A stretch of 64,000 nt of DNA from Neorhizobium alkalisoli (GTDB taxonomy: Bacteria > Pseudomonadota > Alphaproteobacteria > Rhizobiales > Rhizobiaceae), in contig NZ_PVBN01000015.1 in assembly GCF_002968635.1 (NCBI RefSeq), forward strand, positions 62,001-126,000, in the 5' to 3' direction. The notes beneath the pieces are model-generated. The model was not told the DNA's origin. It did not search any database and was given only the letters and a program-made list of their open reading frames with translations. Within the stretch, counting starts at the first letter, position 1; each line of letters begins with the position of its first letter. The translations under genes were made by a program, and so were the position numbers. This document shows positions 1 to 8,082 of this stretch, one piece after another.

Positions 1-35
1 GAAGAACAATGGATCGACAGGACCTAGGAAACAAA

Positions 36-112
36 TGGCGCGAGTGACGGGGCTCGAACCCGCGACCTCCGGCGTGACAGGCCGGCACTCTAACCGACTG
101 AGCTACACCCGC
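36..112 (-). tRNA. tRNA-Asp (GTC), copy 1
   Basis: On the minus strand the 77-nt sequence folds as a cloverleaf: 7-bp acceptor stem GCGGGTG/CACTCGC, D-arm TAGCTCAGTCGGTTAGA, anticodon loop CCTGTCACG with GTC, and T-arm loop GTTCGAGCC. CCA is encoded at the 3' end. It is identical to the second copy at 184-260, so the two are a recent tandem duplication or are kept identical by gene conversion. Confidence 0.97.
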
Positions 113-183
113 GCATATTGCCGACTTTCGGCATCCGCTTCATCACGCTGATCGCGCGACTGACGGATATTCGAGGAGGAGAA

Positions 184-260
184 TGGCGCGAGTGACGGGG
201 CTCGAACCCGCGACCTCCGGCGTGACAGGCCGGCACTCTAACCGACTGAGCTACACCCGC
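184..260 (-). tRNA. tRNA-Asp (GTC), copy 2
   Basis: Base-for-base the same 77-nt minus-strand cloverleaf as the copy at 36-112, anticodon GTC, CCA encoded. About 70 bases without similarity separate the copies; they could share one transcript read toward position 1. Confidence 0.97.
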
Positions 261-519
261 GCATTACTCAAGGGCAACGCCCTCCCTTGCGGCCTCGACC
301 GCTTGGTTGAGCGGCTAACTAAGAGGTTCGCGATCGGGTGTCAAGCAGGTTTCAAGACAAAAGGATGACGCTTCATCTCTTTCCCCGCCCCCGCCTGCCG
401 ATTAGCGCCGTCTGCTCAAAAAATTCAAAAAAACATCACGAAAGCTCTTGCGGTTTTTCTTCGATCCGCATAGATCACGGCCACCGACGCGGCGGGACAC
501 TTGCTCCGCAGCCGCAGGC

Positions 520-595
520 GGGCGATTAGCTCAGTTGGTAGAGCGCCTCGTTTACACCGAGGATGTCGGGAGTTCGAGTCTCTCATCGCCCACCA
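520..595 (+). tRNA. tRNA-Val (TAC), integration target
   Basis: Plus-strand 76-nt cloverleaf with acceptor stem GGGCGAT/ATCGCCC, anticodon loop GTTTACACC (TAC, Val) and encoded CCA. Its 3' end from the T-loop onward (573-597) is repeated exactly at 11684-11708. The gene is therefore the attachment target of the adjacent integrase element and was left intact by the insertion. Confidence 0.97.
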
Positions 596-597
596 TT
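573..597. repeat. attL: direct repeat inside tRNA-Val
   Basis: Twenty-five bases from the T-loop (TTCGAGT) through CCA plus TT, identical to 11684-11708. Matching stops on both sides: G572 against T11683, and C598 against T11709. This defines the left end of the integrated element. Confidence 0.92.
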
Positions 598-653
598 CTA
601 TCCCTTTGATATTGCTTAGACCCCTTGCGCCGTAAGGCGTTTCGCCCATATTG

Positions 654-675
654 ACGTCACAAATCACGTCACAAA
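654..675 (+). repeat. Two ACGTCACAAA repeats (left arm-type sites)
   Basis: ACGTCACAAA occurs at 654-663 and again at 666-675, a 12-bp period. The same decamer recurs near the right end (11575-11584, 11600-11609, with a variant at 11592-11601). Short direct repeats near both attachment sites are typical of arm-type binding sites of tyrosine integrases. These two also lie across the upstream TTG start of the integrase, so binding could repress it. Confidence 0.6.
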
Positions 676-686
676 ATGGGTTCGCA

Positions 687-2249
687 ATGGCTGGCAACCT
701 CCGGCACTGGAAAGAACGCAACGGGCGCTACTCCGCGCGAGTCGTCATCCCGCCCTATCTTCGCCCATACCTCGATAATCGCGCCGAACTGGAAATTCAG
801 CTAGGCGGCGACCGCCGAACGGCCCTTCGGAACCATGCCGCCGCCGTGGCTTCGATACAGCGGCAGATAGGGATTGCCCGCCAGAAGCATGAAGCGGCGA
901 CCGGACAACAGGCGAAGGCAACACCCTACCCTCTCACAGCGCAACAGATCGCCATCCGCGACTACCAAAGCCAGATTACCTTTGACGCTGAAATTCGGAC
1001 GCATGATCCGCGCTATGCTCAGATGGGCGTTGATGCCGACGAAGGACGCCGTTTCCGCGACGGCTTTGCCGGACGCCTTACCGATGACGAACTAGACGAC
1101 CTTGTAGGCGCACGGGTAGAGCGCGCCCGCCTCGCCGGCAACACCGATGCCGTAAGAGGAACACCGGAATGGCGAGCTTTGGCACAAGCCCTTTGTGTGG
1201 CCTCCTATGAAGCCATGCTTCGGCAGGATGAACGCGACGAAGGGAACTTCACAGGGGAACCAGTCCACCCACTGCTTGCCGACGCGCCCCCTATATATAA
1301 TGACGAGCCTGACCCGATCACGTTCGACACCATCATTGACGACGAGGTGAAGCGGCGGGCGCGAGGTAAGAACGCCAAGCCCCTCCCCGACCGAACTGCG
1401 AAAAAGTATCGCGACCATTGCACTGCGTTCGCGAAGTGGCGCAAGAGCAAGAACGCGATGACCGTTACAGCGGCAGAAGGCAAAGGCTGGATTGAAGCTT
1501 TGCAAGACGCGGGCGAACTCAGCAACCGCACCGTTAAGGCGATGCTCCAGAATGTCCGAACGGTCATGAATTGGGGAAGGCATAACGACCCGGCCAATTT
1601 CTTCCCCGCTGGCAACCCCTTGAACGGCATCAAGGCCCCCGACTACACAACCCTACCCTCTTACCTTCGCGCATTCACAATGGATGAAGCTAAGCGTGTC
1701 CTCGCCGCCACCAGAAACGAGGACAAGCCGATGTTCCGGTGGATACCGTGGCTTTGCGCTTATTCCGGTATGCGTGTCAGCGAGGCCGGAAATCTTCGGA
1801 AGGAAGATTTCTTCGAAATCGGTGGCCGGTGGTTCTGGAAGGTAACGACCGTTGGCGCGCGCTCGCTGAAGACGGCAAGCAGCGAACGGCGCATCCCGGT
1901 CCACAAGGCTCTAGTCGATGAGGGCCTTATCGAGTTCGTGAAGGCAGCGAAGCCGGGACGCCTGTTCAAGGGCGACACGAAAGACACCGTCCTTATCCAG
2001 CCTCGTATCAGCACATGGGTTCGCGACATCATCCCATTCGATCAGCGCCCCGAATTATCCCCGAACCACGGCTGGCGTCACCTGTTCGAAGACTTCTGCC
2101 GCCGCGACCATGTGCCGGAAGATGCCCGGAACTACATCACGGGACGCACGGACGGCGGGTCGCAGGAGCTTTATGGACGCAGCGAAGTCATGCTTCCCGG
2201 CCTTGCCGCCGCGATGGATCAGATTAAGCCCATTCCGATCGATCAATAG
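687..2249 (+). CDS. Tyrosine recombinase/integrase
   Basis: Site-specific recombinase that would integrate and excise the element at tRNA-Val. The 520-residue protein has a DUF6538-like N-terminus (MAGNLRHW...), a SAM-like core-binding region around 215-315 and a catalytic domain. Catalytic residues visible: Arg363 in SGMRVSEA, Lys395 near KTASSERR, HGWR with His461 and Arg464, and the nucleophile Tyr496 in ELYGR. The second His/Trp position appears to be Arg487 (ITGR), which is unusual. I place the start at ATG 687. An in-frame TTG at 651 would add 12 residues but lies in the ACGTCACAAA repeats. No strong ribosome site is seen at either. Confidence 0.93.
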   Translation: MAGNLRHWKERNGRYSARVVIPPYLRPYLDNRAELEIQLGGDRRTALRNHAAAVASIQRQIGIARQKHEAATGQQAKATPYPLTAQQIAIRDYQSQITFDAEIRTHDPRYAQMGVDADEGRRFRDGFAGRLTDDELDDLVGARVERARLAGNTDAVRGTPEWRALAQALCVASYEAMLRQDERDEGNFTGEPVHPLLADAPPIYNDEPDPITFDTIIDDEVKRRARGKNAKPLPDRTAKKYRDHCTAFAKWRKSKNAMTVTAAEGKGWIEALQDAGELSNRTVKAMLQNVRTVMNWGRHNDPANFFPAGNPLNGIKAPDYTTLPSYLRAFTMDEAKRVLAATRNEDKPMFRWIPWLCAYSGMRVSEAGNLRKEDFFEIGGRWFWKVTTVGARSLKTASSERRIPVHKALVDEGLIEFVKAAKPGRLFKGDTKDTVLIQPRISTWVRDIIPFDQRPELSPNHGWRHLFEDFCRRDHVPEDARNYITGRTDGGSQELYGRSEVMLPGLAAAMDQIKPIPIDQ

Positions 2250-2343
2250 ATTCTATTATTCTTTGCTAAATCATCACTTTTTGTGATTTCAGGGATTCAC
2301 AGCCGAATCTTCGTATGAGATAATATTCCTAGGTTAAATAGGA

Positions 2344-2967
2344 ATGTTGTCCCTTATGGGTTTTTGGAGTGATGTGAAGAGCAAGCTTGGATTGGCTGAG
2401 CGCAAGGCTCATGTCCTATCCGATCCGGCCATTTCGGAACTGTTCGGCGTTCGCTCTACCGTCTCGGGCGTGAATGTCGGCGGTATGTCGGCACTCCATA
2501 TTCCCGCCGTCCTTCAGGCCGTCCGGCTTATCTCCGAAAGCGTCGGCAGTCTTCCGGTAAAGCTGTTCCGGGAGGATGGCGACAACAAGGAAGCCGCCCG
2601 AAAGCATACCGCCTTCAAGATCGTGCATCGCCGCGCCAATGAATGGACCGGCGCGACCACGCTTCGCACCGACCTGACCTCCGACGCCCTGATTTACGGC
2701 AACGGCTTTGCCCGTGTCGTCCGCTACGATGACGGACGCCCGTTTGAGCTTGTCCGCCTGCTTCCCGGCACCGTGTCCGTTATTGAAGACACTCTTGCCG
2801 CCGTGCCGCCGATCTACCCGCACCTTGTCGAATACGGCACCGCCGACACGGACGCGCAACCGTATTTTTGGCCCGCCCTTCGCCTTCTCCGCAAACGCCT
2901 TCAGCAGCGCATTGACCGTGCTGGCCGAAAGGCCGTGCGCGATGCTTGGAATGGAAAGCAGCAATGA
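2344..2967 (+). CDS. Chimeric phage protein: portal N-terminus fused to gp10-like C-terminus
   Basis: The 207-residue product is a join of two phage proteins. Residues 1-150 match the N-terminal part of HK97-family portal proteins (MGFWSDVKSKLG, ALHIPAVLQAVRLISESVGSLPVKL, DALIYGNGFARVVR). Such portals are normally about 400 residues. Residues from about 151 look like the C-terminal end of HK97 gp10-type tail-completion proteins (YPHLVEYGTADTDAQPYFWPAL). The junction is near nucleotide 2791 and stays in frame. ATG 2344 or ATG 2356 could start it; neither has a good ribosome site. It overlaps the next gene by ATGA. A working portal is not expected. Confidence 0.8.
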   Translation: MLSLMGFWSDVKSKLGLAERKAHVLSDPAISELFGVRSTVSGVNVGGMSALHIPAVLQAVRLISESVGSLPVKLFREDGDNKEAARKHTAFKIVHRRANEWTGATTLRTDLTSDALIYGNGFARVVRYDDGRPFELVRLLPGTVSVIEDTLAAVPPIYPHLVEYGTADTDAQPYFWPALRLLRKRLQQRIDRAGRKAVRDAWNGKQQ

Positions 2968-3380
2968 TTGAACCCGTCACCGCCCTTCAGACTGCCATTC
3001 GCGCCCGGCTTCTGAATAAGCCGGAAGTGATTGCCCTTGTCCCTGCCGATCATATCCGCGCCGGAAGCACCCGCCCCGACAAGACACCGTGCATCACCAT
3101 GAGCGACGGCAGCACCATGCTTCACGGCAACGATTACCGCGCCCAAAGCGCCGCATGGGTTTACCTCGACCTTCACGTTTGGACGCTGGACGCCGGACAG
3201 GACGCCGCCAAGGAAATCGCCGGGGCCGCCGCCGCCGCCCTGTCCAAATACAGTCTGCCAATCGAAGGCGGCTATTGCGACCATTTCAAGGTTACGACGA
3301 CTCGGCATGTTCGCGACCCGAACCCCGCCTATGGTCACTCTATCCTGTCCGTCGAAGCCCTCATTCGGTGGATGGTTTAA
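2964..3380 (+). CDS. Phage tail terminator / DUF3168 family protein
   Basis: The 138-residue protein has the DUF3168 (gp17-like tail completion) pattern: N-terminal LQTAIRARLLNKPEVIALVP, then PCITMSDGS, a central VYLDLHVWT strand and a C-terminal RDPNPAYGHSILSVEALIRW. In HK97-type phages this protein caps the tail tube at the head-tail interface. It starts at the ATG overlapping the previous stop (ATGA), and its TAA overlaps the next ATG, so translation is coupled. Length is normal and the gene looks intact. Confidence 0.82.
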   Translation: MIEPVTALQTAIRARLLNKPEVIALVPADHIRAGSTRPDKTPCITMSDGSTMLHGNDYRAQSAAWVYLDLHVWTLDAGQDAAKEIAGAAAAALSKYSLPIEGGYCDHFKVTTTRHVRDPNPAYGHSILSVEALIRWMV

Positions 3381-3697
3381 TGCTCAATATCGGGAACATG
3401 GATCGCCGTATTACTATCGACCGGCAAACCGAAACCGTGAACCCGTCCGGCGACGTGGTGAAGGCGTGGACGCCCGTCGCCATGGTATGGGCTGAAGTCC
3501 TTCAGCAAACGGCCACGGAGTTCTTCACCGGCTACGGCGAGGCCGAAACCGGCACCATGATTTTCCGTGTCCGATATCGCCCTGGCATCACGACCGCCGA
3601 CCGCGTGACCTATAACGGCCAGTCCTACGGCCTGAAGGAAATCAAGGAAATCGGCAGGTTCGAAGCCCTTGAGCTTCGCGGCGAGGTGATCCGGTGA
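3380..3697 (+). CDS. Phage head closure (head-tail adaptor) protein
   Basis: The 105-residue product fits the SPP1 gp16 / HK97 gp7-like head-closure family: MDRRITIDRQTETVNPSGDVVKAWT, VWAEVLQQ, FRVRYRPGITTADRVTYNGQSYGLKEI. The opening 'RRITI.R' strand and 'VWA' strand are typical. The ATG at 3380 shares one base with the preceding TAA. In most phages this gene lies upstream of the gp10 and DUF3168 genes; here it lies downstream, so the order is altered. Confidence 0.8.
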   Translation: MLNIGNMDRRITIDRQTETVNPSGDVVKAWTPVAMVWAEVLQQTATEFFTGYGEAETGTMIFRVRYRPGITTADRVTYNGQSYGLKEIKEIGRFEALELRGEVIR

Positions 3698-4095
3698 CAC
3701 ACCTTCGCGGCGTGAAACCGCCCGTGCAATCCGATGCGAACGCGCTCAAGAAAGCGCCCGCCGCGCCGAAGCATCTTTCGGACTATGCCCGCGCGGAATG
3801 GAAGCGCATCATGCCCGGCCTGATTGAAAGGGGCATTATCACCCGTGGCGATCTTGGCGGCGTTGAAGACTATTGCCGCGCCCGTGGCCTTGTCCGCGAG
3901 ATTGAGGACGCCCTTCGCACTTCCGGCGATATCGACCTGAAGCTTTGCCGTCTTCAGGACAAGGCAATGCAGACGGCTCGCCAGCTTGCGGCGGAATACG
4001 GCCTTTCGCCCGTGTCCCGCTCTCGTGTCGGCAGCGCCGGACCCGCCGCCGATGACGGCGACAACCCGCTTGCCATCGGCAGGAACCGCCCTTGA
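3694..4095 (+). CDS. P27-family phage terminase small subunit
   Basis: The 133-residue protein resembles the P27 terminase small-subunit family: LRGVKPPVQSDANALKKAPAAPKHLSDYARAEWKRIMPGLIERGIIT followed by a helical GDLGGVEDYCRARGLVREIEDAL segment. It would recognise the packaging site and recruit the large subunit. It starts at GTG 3694, overlapping the previous stop as GTGA, and overlaps the next gene by four bases (TTGA). Length is near normal, so it appears intact although its partner is truncated. Confidence 0.82.
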   Translation: MTHLRGVKPPVQSDANALKKAPAAPKHLSDYARAEWKRIMPGLIERGIITRGDLGGVEDYCRARGLVREIEDALRTSGDIDLKLCRLQDKAMQTARQLAAEYGLSPVSRSRVGSAGPAADDGDNPLAIGRNRP

Positions 4096-6560
4096 GCAAC
4101 AGCGCATTCCCGGCATGGATCAACGATAACTCCCCGATCCCGGACCCCTTCGGTTACGGACAGGAAGCCGTTGACTTCATTCGGGCGCTCAAACACCCGG
4201 CCAGCACGGCACCGAAAAGCCGCTTCCAGCTTTACGATTTTCAGGAGCGCATGACGCGCCGCATCTATGGACCCCGGAACCCGGATGGCTCCCGGATCGT
4301 GCGCACCGTCTTTCTTATGCTCCCGCGTGGCAACCGTAAGACCAGTATCGCCGCCGCGTGGGCGTTGCTTCATACCATCGGCCCGGAAGCCCGCCCGGCA
4401 GGACAGGCGATCTTTGCCGCGTCGGATCGCGAACAGGCCGGTATCGGTTTCAAGGAAGCCGCGAACATCGTCCGGGAAGACCATCGCCTTGTCGCCGCGA
4501 CCCGCATCTATGACGCCCATAATAGCGCCAAGAAAATCGCCTGCCGGTTGAACAAGGCCGAATTGCTGGCCGTGTCGTCGGACGGCGCGGCGCAGCACGG
4601 CAAGACACCTTCCTTTGTCCTTGTCGATGAAATTCATGCTTGGAAGGGCCGCGACCTTTGGGAAGCCCTGAAGTCCGGTATGGCGAAGGTTCCCGATACC
4701 CTTATGATCATCGCCACGACTGCCGGGCGAGGGCAGGAAGCCAAGGACCGGCTGGCCGATCTTCAGCTTGAGAAGATCGCGTTCCCCGGCGATGCCGCCA
4801 TTGACCTGAACATTGATCGCCAGACCGCCCTTATCGAGGAATTGACCGGCGAGGCCTTGCGCCTCCGGGACATTCTGGACCGTCGCAACGGCTATTCCGA
4901 GAACTTCATTTATCGCACGGGCGAGGAAGCGCGCGGCGCAAAGCCGCCCCTCGACAACCTCAACAACGCCCTGTCCGGCACCGACACCGCCGCAGGCCGT
5001 GCCGTCGCCAACATCAAAAACTTCGGTGACGCCATCCGGGCTCTGAAGAACGAAGTGCCGGAACTGGCGAAGTCGCTGGCCGATCTCGACAAGAAAGCCC
5101 AGATCGAAGCCGTCTATGAGGCGGCAATCGCCCGTGCGCAGGGACAGCGCGAAATCGCCCTGGCTAACGAAATGCGTGGTCGTGCGCTGGCATCTGCAAA
5201 CCTCAAGAGCGCGACCGACGACCCGACGGCATACCTTTCTTCGGTTCTGGCTTCCGGCAAGGCTCAAAGCCATATCGACGGCATGGCGACGGCTTTTGCG
5301 TCGAAGCTGGCGAAGATGATTGCCAGCATGCCCGACAATCTCAAGGGCAGCGTCACCATCAATTCGGGCTTCCGTTCGGTGGAGCGACAGCAAGAGCTTT
5401 GGCTTGATGCCCTTCGCAAGTATGGGTCACCGGAGGCCGCCCGGAAATGGGTGGCACCTCCCGGCAATAGCCAGCACAACAAAGGCAATGCCGCCGACCT
5501 TGGCTATAGTTCCGACGCGGCGCGGCAGTGGGTGCATCGGAACGCGGGCAACTTCGGCCTGTCTTTCCCGCTCTCGAATGAGAACTGGCACATTGAGGAC
5601 GCCGACGCCCGGAACGAGGAAACCGCCGCCGAAATCGACCGGCTGACAGAAGCCGCGACCCGGCAGGCCGATGCTTATAGCCAGATCACGCAGGGCGCGC
5701 GACAATACACCGACGCCCAGCGCCTCGAACAGCAAGCCCTTGGCATGACCGGCCAGCAGGCGGCGGCGCTTCGATACGAACAGGAAATGTTGAACGAGGC
5801 CGCACGGGCGGGCATTCAGCTTTCGCCCCAGCAGCGCACCGAGATTGCCCAGCTTGCGCAGGGTATGGCACACGCCGAAATGGCGACCGGACGGCTCCGG
5901 GAGAAGCAGGAAGGGCTTGCGGAAGCCGGGCATTTCTTCGGCCAGCAGATGACGGACGCCCTTGCGGGCTTGCTCTCCGGCACCATGACGGCGGAACAGG
6001 CTTTGCAATCCATGTTGCAAACCTTGATCAAAGTCGGGCTTCAAGCCGTGCTTATGGGCGAAGGTCCGCTTGCCGGTCTCTTCGGTGGTGGCGGCAATAG
6101 TTCGGGCGGCGGCTTCGGTGGCCTGTTTGGAATGTTGCTTGGCGGATTGTTCGGCTTTTCTGAAGGTGGATGGACCGGCCCCGGATCGAAGTATCAACCG
6201 GCTGGCGTTGTCCATGCTGACGAATACGTCTTCAGCAAGAAAGCGACCCGTGCGCTCGGCGTGAAGAACCTCGATGCCATGCACGAGGCAGCGAAGCGCG
6301 GCTATGCCGAAGGTGGCCTTGTCACGGGGACGCCGACGCTTGCCGTGCCCGATCTCGGCGGCGTGTTTGCCGCCCCGGTTCAAGCGATCTCGATTTCCGC
6401 ACCTGTCACCGTCAACGGCTCGGCAGGCACGCCCGAACAGAACGCCGACCTTGCGAAGCGGATGGCCCGGCAGCTTGAAGGAACCATGCGCGGCGTGGTG
6501 GCCGATGAGCTTCGCCGTCAGACACGGCCCGGCAACTTCGCCAACAGTAGAAGCAGATAA
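4092..6560 (+). CDS. Chimera: terminase large subunit N-terminus fused to tape-measure C-terminus with M15 peptidase domain
   Basis: One 822-residue open frame joins two unrelated phage proteins. Residues 1 to about 215 are the N-terminal ATPase of a large terminase: Walker A-like LPRGNRKTS (77-85), Walker B VLVDEIHAW (176-184) and coupling motif IATTAG (207-212). The nuclease domain is missing. From about 220 on it is tape-measure-like: alpha-helical Ala/Gln-rich stretches, a Gly-rich hydrophobic segment near 675-705 and a SEGGWTGPGSKYQPAGVVHADEYVFS-type C-terminus common in tail-length proteins. Residues about 395-502 form a VanY/M15-like peptidase (SGFRS 425-429, His462, Asp469, His500 in NWHIE). 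The junction lies near nucleotide 4735. It starts at TTG 4092. Confidence 0.8.
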   Translation: MSNSAFPAWINDNSPIPDPFGYGQEAVDFIRALKHPASTAPKSRFQLYDFQERMTRRIYGPRNPDGSRIVRTVFLMLPRGNRKTSIAAAWALLHTIGPEARPAGQAIFAASDREQAGIGFKEAANIVREDHRLVAATRIYDAHNSAKKIACRLNKAELLAVSSDGAAQHGKTPSFVLVDEIHAWKGRDLWEALKSGMAKVPDTLMIIATTAGRGQEAKDRLADLQLEKIAFPGDAAIDLNIDRQTALIEELTGEALRLRDILDRRNGYSENFIYRTGEEARGAKPPLDNLNNALSGTDTAAGRAVANIKNFGDAIRALKNEVPELAKSLADLDKKAQIEAVYEAAIARAQGQREIALANEMRGRALASANLKSATDDPTAYLSSVLASGKAQSHIDGMATAFASKLAKMIASMPDNLKGSVTINSGFRSVERQQELWLDALRKYGSPEAARKWVAPPGNSQHNKGNAADLGYSSDAARQWVHRNAGNFGLSFPLSNENWHIEDADARNEETAAEIDRLTEAATRQADAYSQITQGARQYTDAQRLEQQALGMTGQQAAALRYEQEMLNEAARAGIQLSPQQRTEIAQLAQGMAHAEMATGRLREKQEGLAEAGHFFGQQMTDALAGLLSGTMTAEQALQSMLQTLIKVGLQAVLMGEGPLAGLFGGGGNSSGGGFGGLFGMLLGGLFGFSEGGWTGPGSKYQPAGVVHADEYVFSKKATRALGVKNLDAMHEAAKRGYAEGGLVTGTPTLAVPDLGGVFAAPVQAISISAPVTVNGSAGTPEQNADLAKRMARQLEGTMRGVVADELRRQTRPGNFANSRSR

Positions 6561-6610
6561 CCGGACGATCCATCACAGGCTTCCGTGAGTCTCTTGTAGC
6601 GCACGGCGTT

Positions 6611-6743
6611 TTCAGGACCGGGAAGGTTTTCGCTTCAAGATCGGCGTCCATACTATATAAAGGTTATTTTTATTTAGCTAATATAATAACTATTAAAGTA
6701 GTATGGACGGCGCTCGTGAGGAAATAACTCTCCCGGTCCTGAA
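6611..6743. repeat. Nested inverted repeats around an AT-rich core
   Basis: An outer 12-bp pair TTCAGGACCGGG (6611-6622) / CCCGGTCCTGAA (6732-6743) encloses an inner 11-bp pair CGTCCATACTA (6645-6655) / TAGTATGGACG (6699-6709). Within it are GTTATT (6663-6668) / AATAAC (6685-6690) and a central TTAGCTAA palindrome (6674-6681). All pairs are centred within a base or two of 6677. The 43 bases between the inner arms are almost all A/T in an otherwise GC-rich element. The 368 bases between the phage genes and the next gene (6561-6928) hold nothing else I can identify. Confidence 0.75.
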
Positions 6744-6928
6744 TCAAACCTTCCCCGGAAGCTGTGCGAGAACCTTCCGCTCGTCCGTCATTTTCTTCCG
6801 GTAAGCGATTTCCAGAACGCTATAGCCCCTTGTGCGCAGCACGCGTGTCATCACGCACTAGGCCGGGCGGTTCTTTGGTCCTTTTTCCGCCCGTCTGATT
6901 CCAAGGGGCCAAGCAAAGAAGGAACCCG

Positions 6929-7612
6929 ATGGCTAGACCCCGCAAGTATGAAACCGAAGCGGATGCGAAAGCCGCGAAGCTCGAAAAGCAGCGCGCAAGC
7001 CGCGCCGCCGTGAACGCTCTCAAGAAAGACCCCACGAAACGTAAGGACGCCGCCGTGAACGCTCAAGCTCATCCCTTCGCGCCGATCAACGATGAAACCA
7101 TGTCTGTCATCCGTCAGATCATGAGCGAGGCGAGGAAGGAACCTAGCAATCCGATTTCATACTCGCCACATGGCCGCGCCGTCGCCGCCATGTTGCTCGA
7201 ATGGGAGGACGTGAATAGCGCCCGGCTTCCAATCCTTGAGGAAGAGACTGTCGTTTGCGGCCACACAGCCAACGGCGTTCCCATTACCTACAAAACGGGC
7301 GAAGGTTACGAGTGGAACCAGCTTTGCAGCCGTTTGCGTGGGATCGCTTTCTTCATGGAGCGCAATGGCCGGAACAAGCTCAAGGCTGACCGGAACGCCG
7401 TTAAGGAACAGACCGAAGCAGACGACGCCGGTTTGACCGTCGCAGACCTCCGCACAAACAAGGACGTTACGGCGAGACGCAAATGGGAAGACCAGACGCA
7501 AGCCGCCTTTCACCGCGCTAAGGCCGACGAAGCCCTTGCCAAGCGTAACGCCCGGATCGAACAGGAAAGCACCGAATGCATGAAGGAAAGCGAGGCGTTC
7601 GGGCGCTTCTAG
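6929..7612 (+). CDS. Hypothetical protein, highly charged
   Basis: A 227-residue soluble protein that I do not recognise. The first 45 residues are very basic and Ala-rich (RPRKYETEADAKAAKLEKQR, NALKKDPTKRK), like a nucleic-acid-binding tail. The C-terminal 60 residues are charged and probably helical/coiled-coil. The start at ATG 6929 has AGAAGGA seven to eight bases upstream. It opens the accessory part of the element, downstream of the nested inverted repeat, and reads toward the methyltransferase. Confidence 0.75.
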   Translation: MARPRKYETEADAKAAKLEKQRASRAAVNALKKDPTKRKDAAVNAQAHPFAPINDETMSVIRQIMSEARKEPSNPISYSPHGRAVAAMLLEWEDVNSARLPILEEETVVCGHTANGVPITYKTGEGYEWNQLCSRLRGIAFFMERNGRNKLKADRNAVKEQTEADDAGLTVADLRTNKDVTARRKWEDQTQAAFHRAKADEALAKRNARIEQESTECMKESEAFGRF

Positions 7613-7631
7613 CGCCCGGCGAATCGCGAAA

Positions 7632-7649
7632 TAAGTAAGTGCTTACTTA
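7632..7649. promoter_or_regulatory. Palindromic operator-like site
   Basis: TAAGTAAG-TG-CTTACTTA, two perfect 8-bp arms round a 2-bp centre, lies in the AT-rich gap between the 6929 and 7741 genes. Size and symmetry fit a dimeric repressor site. No T-run follows, so it is not a terminator. The regulator is unknown. Confidence 0.45.
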
Positions 7650-7740
7650 AGCTAACTTCTTGATTATGTTGACGAAAATTTCATTTCACCCCTAGACGAA
7701 TGAGTTTGCGCGCCGTAAGATTCTGCCATCACCAACAAAA

Positions 7741-8001
7741 ATGGACGCCCCCATGCGGAACATCTTCATTCCTTCCGACATCTTCGACGGCCTAACTACC
7801 GATCTTGCCCGCCGCCTCAGTAACGGCCTGAATCCCGATATCGCTACCGGGCAGATCGAGCCGCACCAGATCGCGGCAATCTTCGCCGACAATTGCGTGT
7901 TGCCAGTGGACGTGGTGCACCAGATCGTCAACGACGCGAACGCCGACGCCGCCCGACAGGCTGAAAGCATGGTCCCGGCGATCGCACGGCCTGCCGCCTG
8001 A
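7741..8001 (+). CDS. Small hypothetical protein
   Basis: The 86-residue product (MDAPMRNIFIPSDIFDGLTT...) is not recognised. It has no signal peptide or membrane segment and a compact composition with Asp and Ala rich helices. The alternative ATG at 7753 (MRNIFIPSD) is equally possible. The palindrome at 7632-7649 lies about 90 bases upstream, and codon use matches its neighbours. It is probably a phage- or island-derived accessory gene. Confidence 0.6.
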   Translation: MDAPMRNIFIPSDIFDGLTTDLARRLSNGLNPDIATGQIEPHQIAAIFADNCVLPVDVVHQIVNDANADAARQAESMVPAIARPAA

Positions 8002-8082
8002 ATTTTCCCTGTTGACTTCGTAATGGTAACGGGAGATAGAGTTGCTAACGTAACGAAATATCTTGTTACCAAGGGGTGAGCA

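Noticed and set aside
183-368. Plus-strand frame starting in tRNA-Asp copy 2
   Set aside because: The ARVTGLEPATSGVTGRHSNRLSYTR sequence is the antisense of the tRNA, not a protein gene.
425-721. Minus-strand 98-codon frame across tRNA-Val
   Set aside because: Its RDSNSRHPRCKRGALP segment is the well-known spurious translation of a tRNA gene, and it overlaps the integrase start region.
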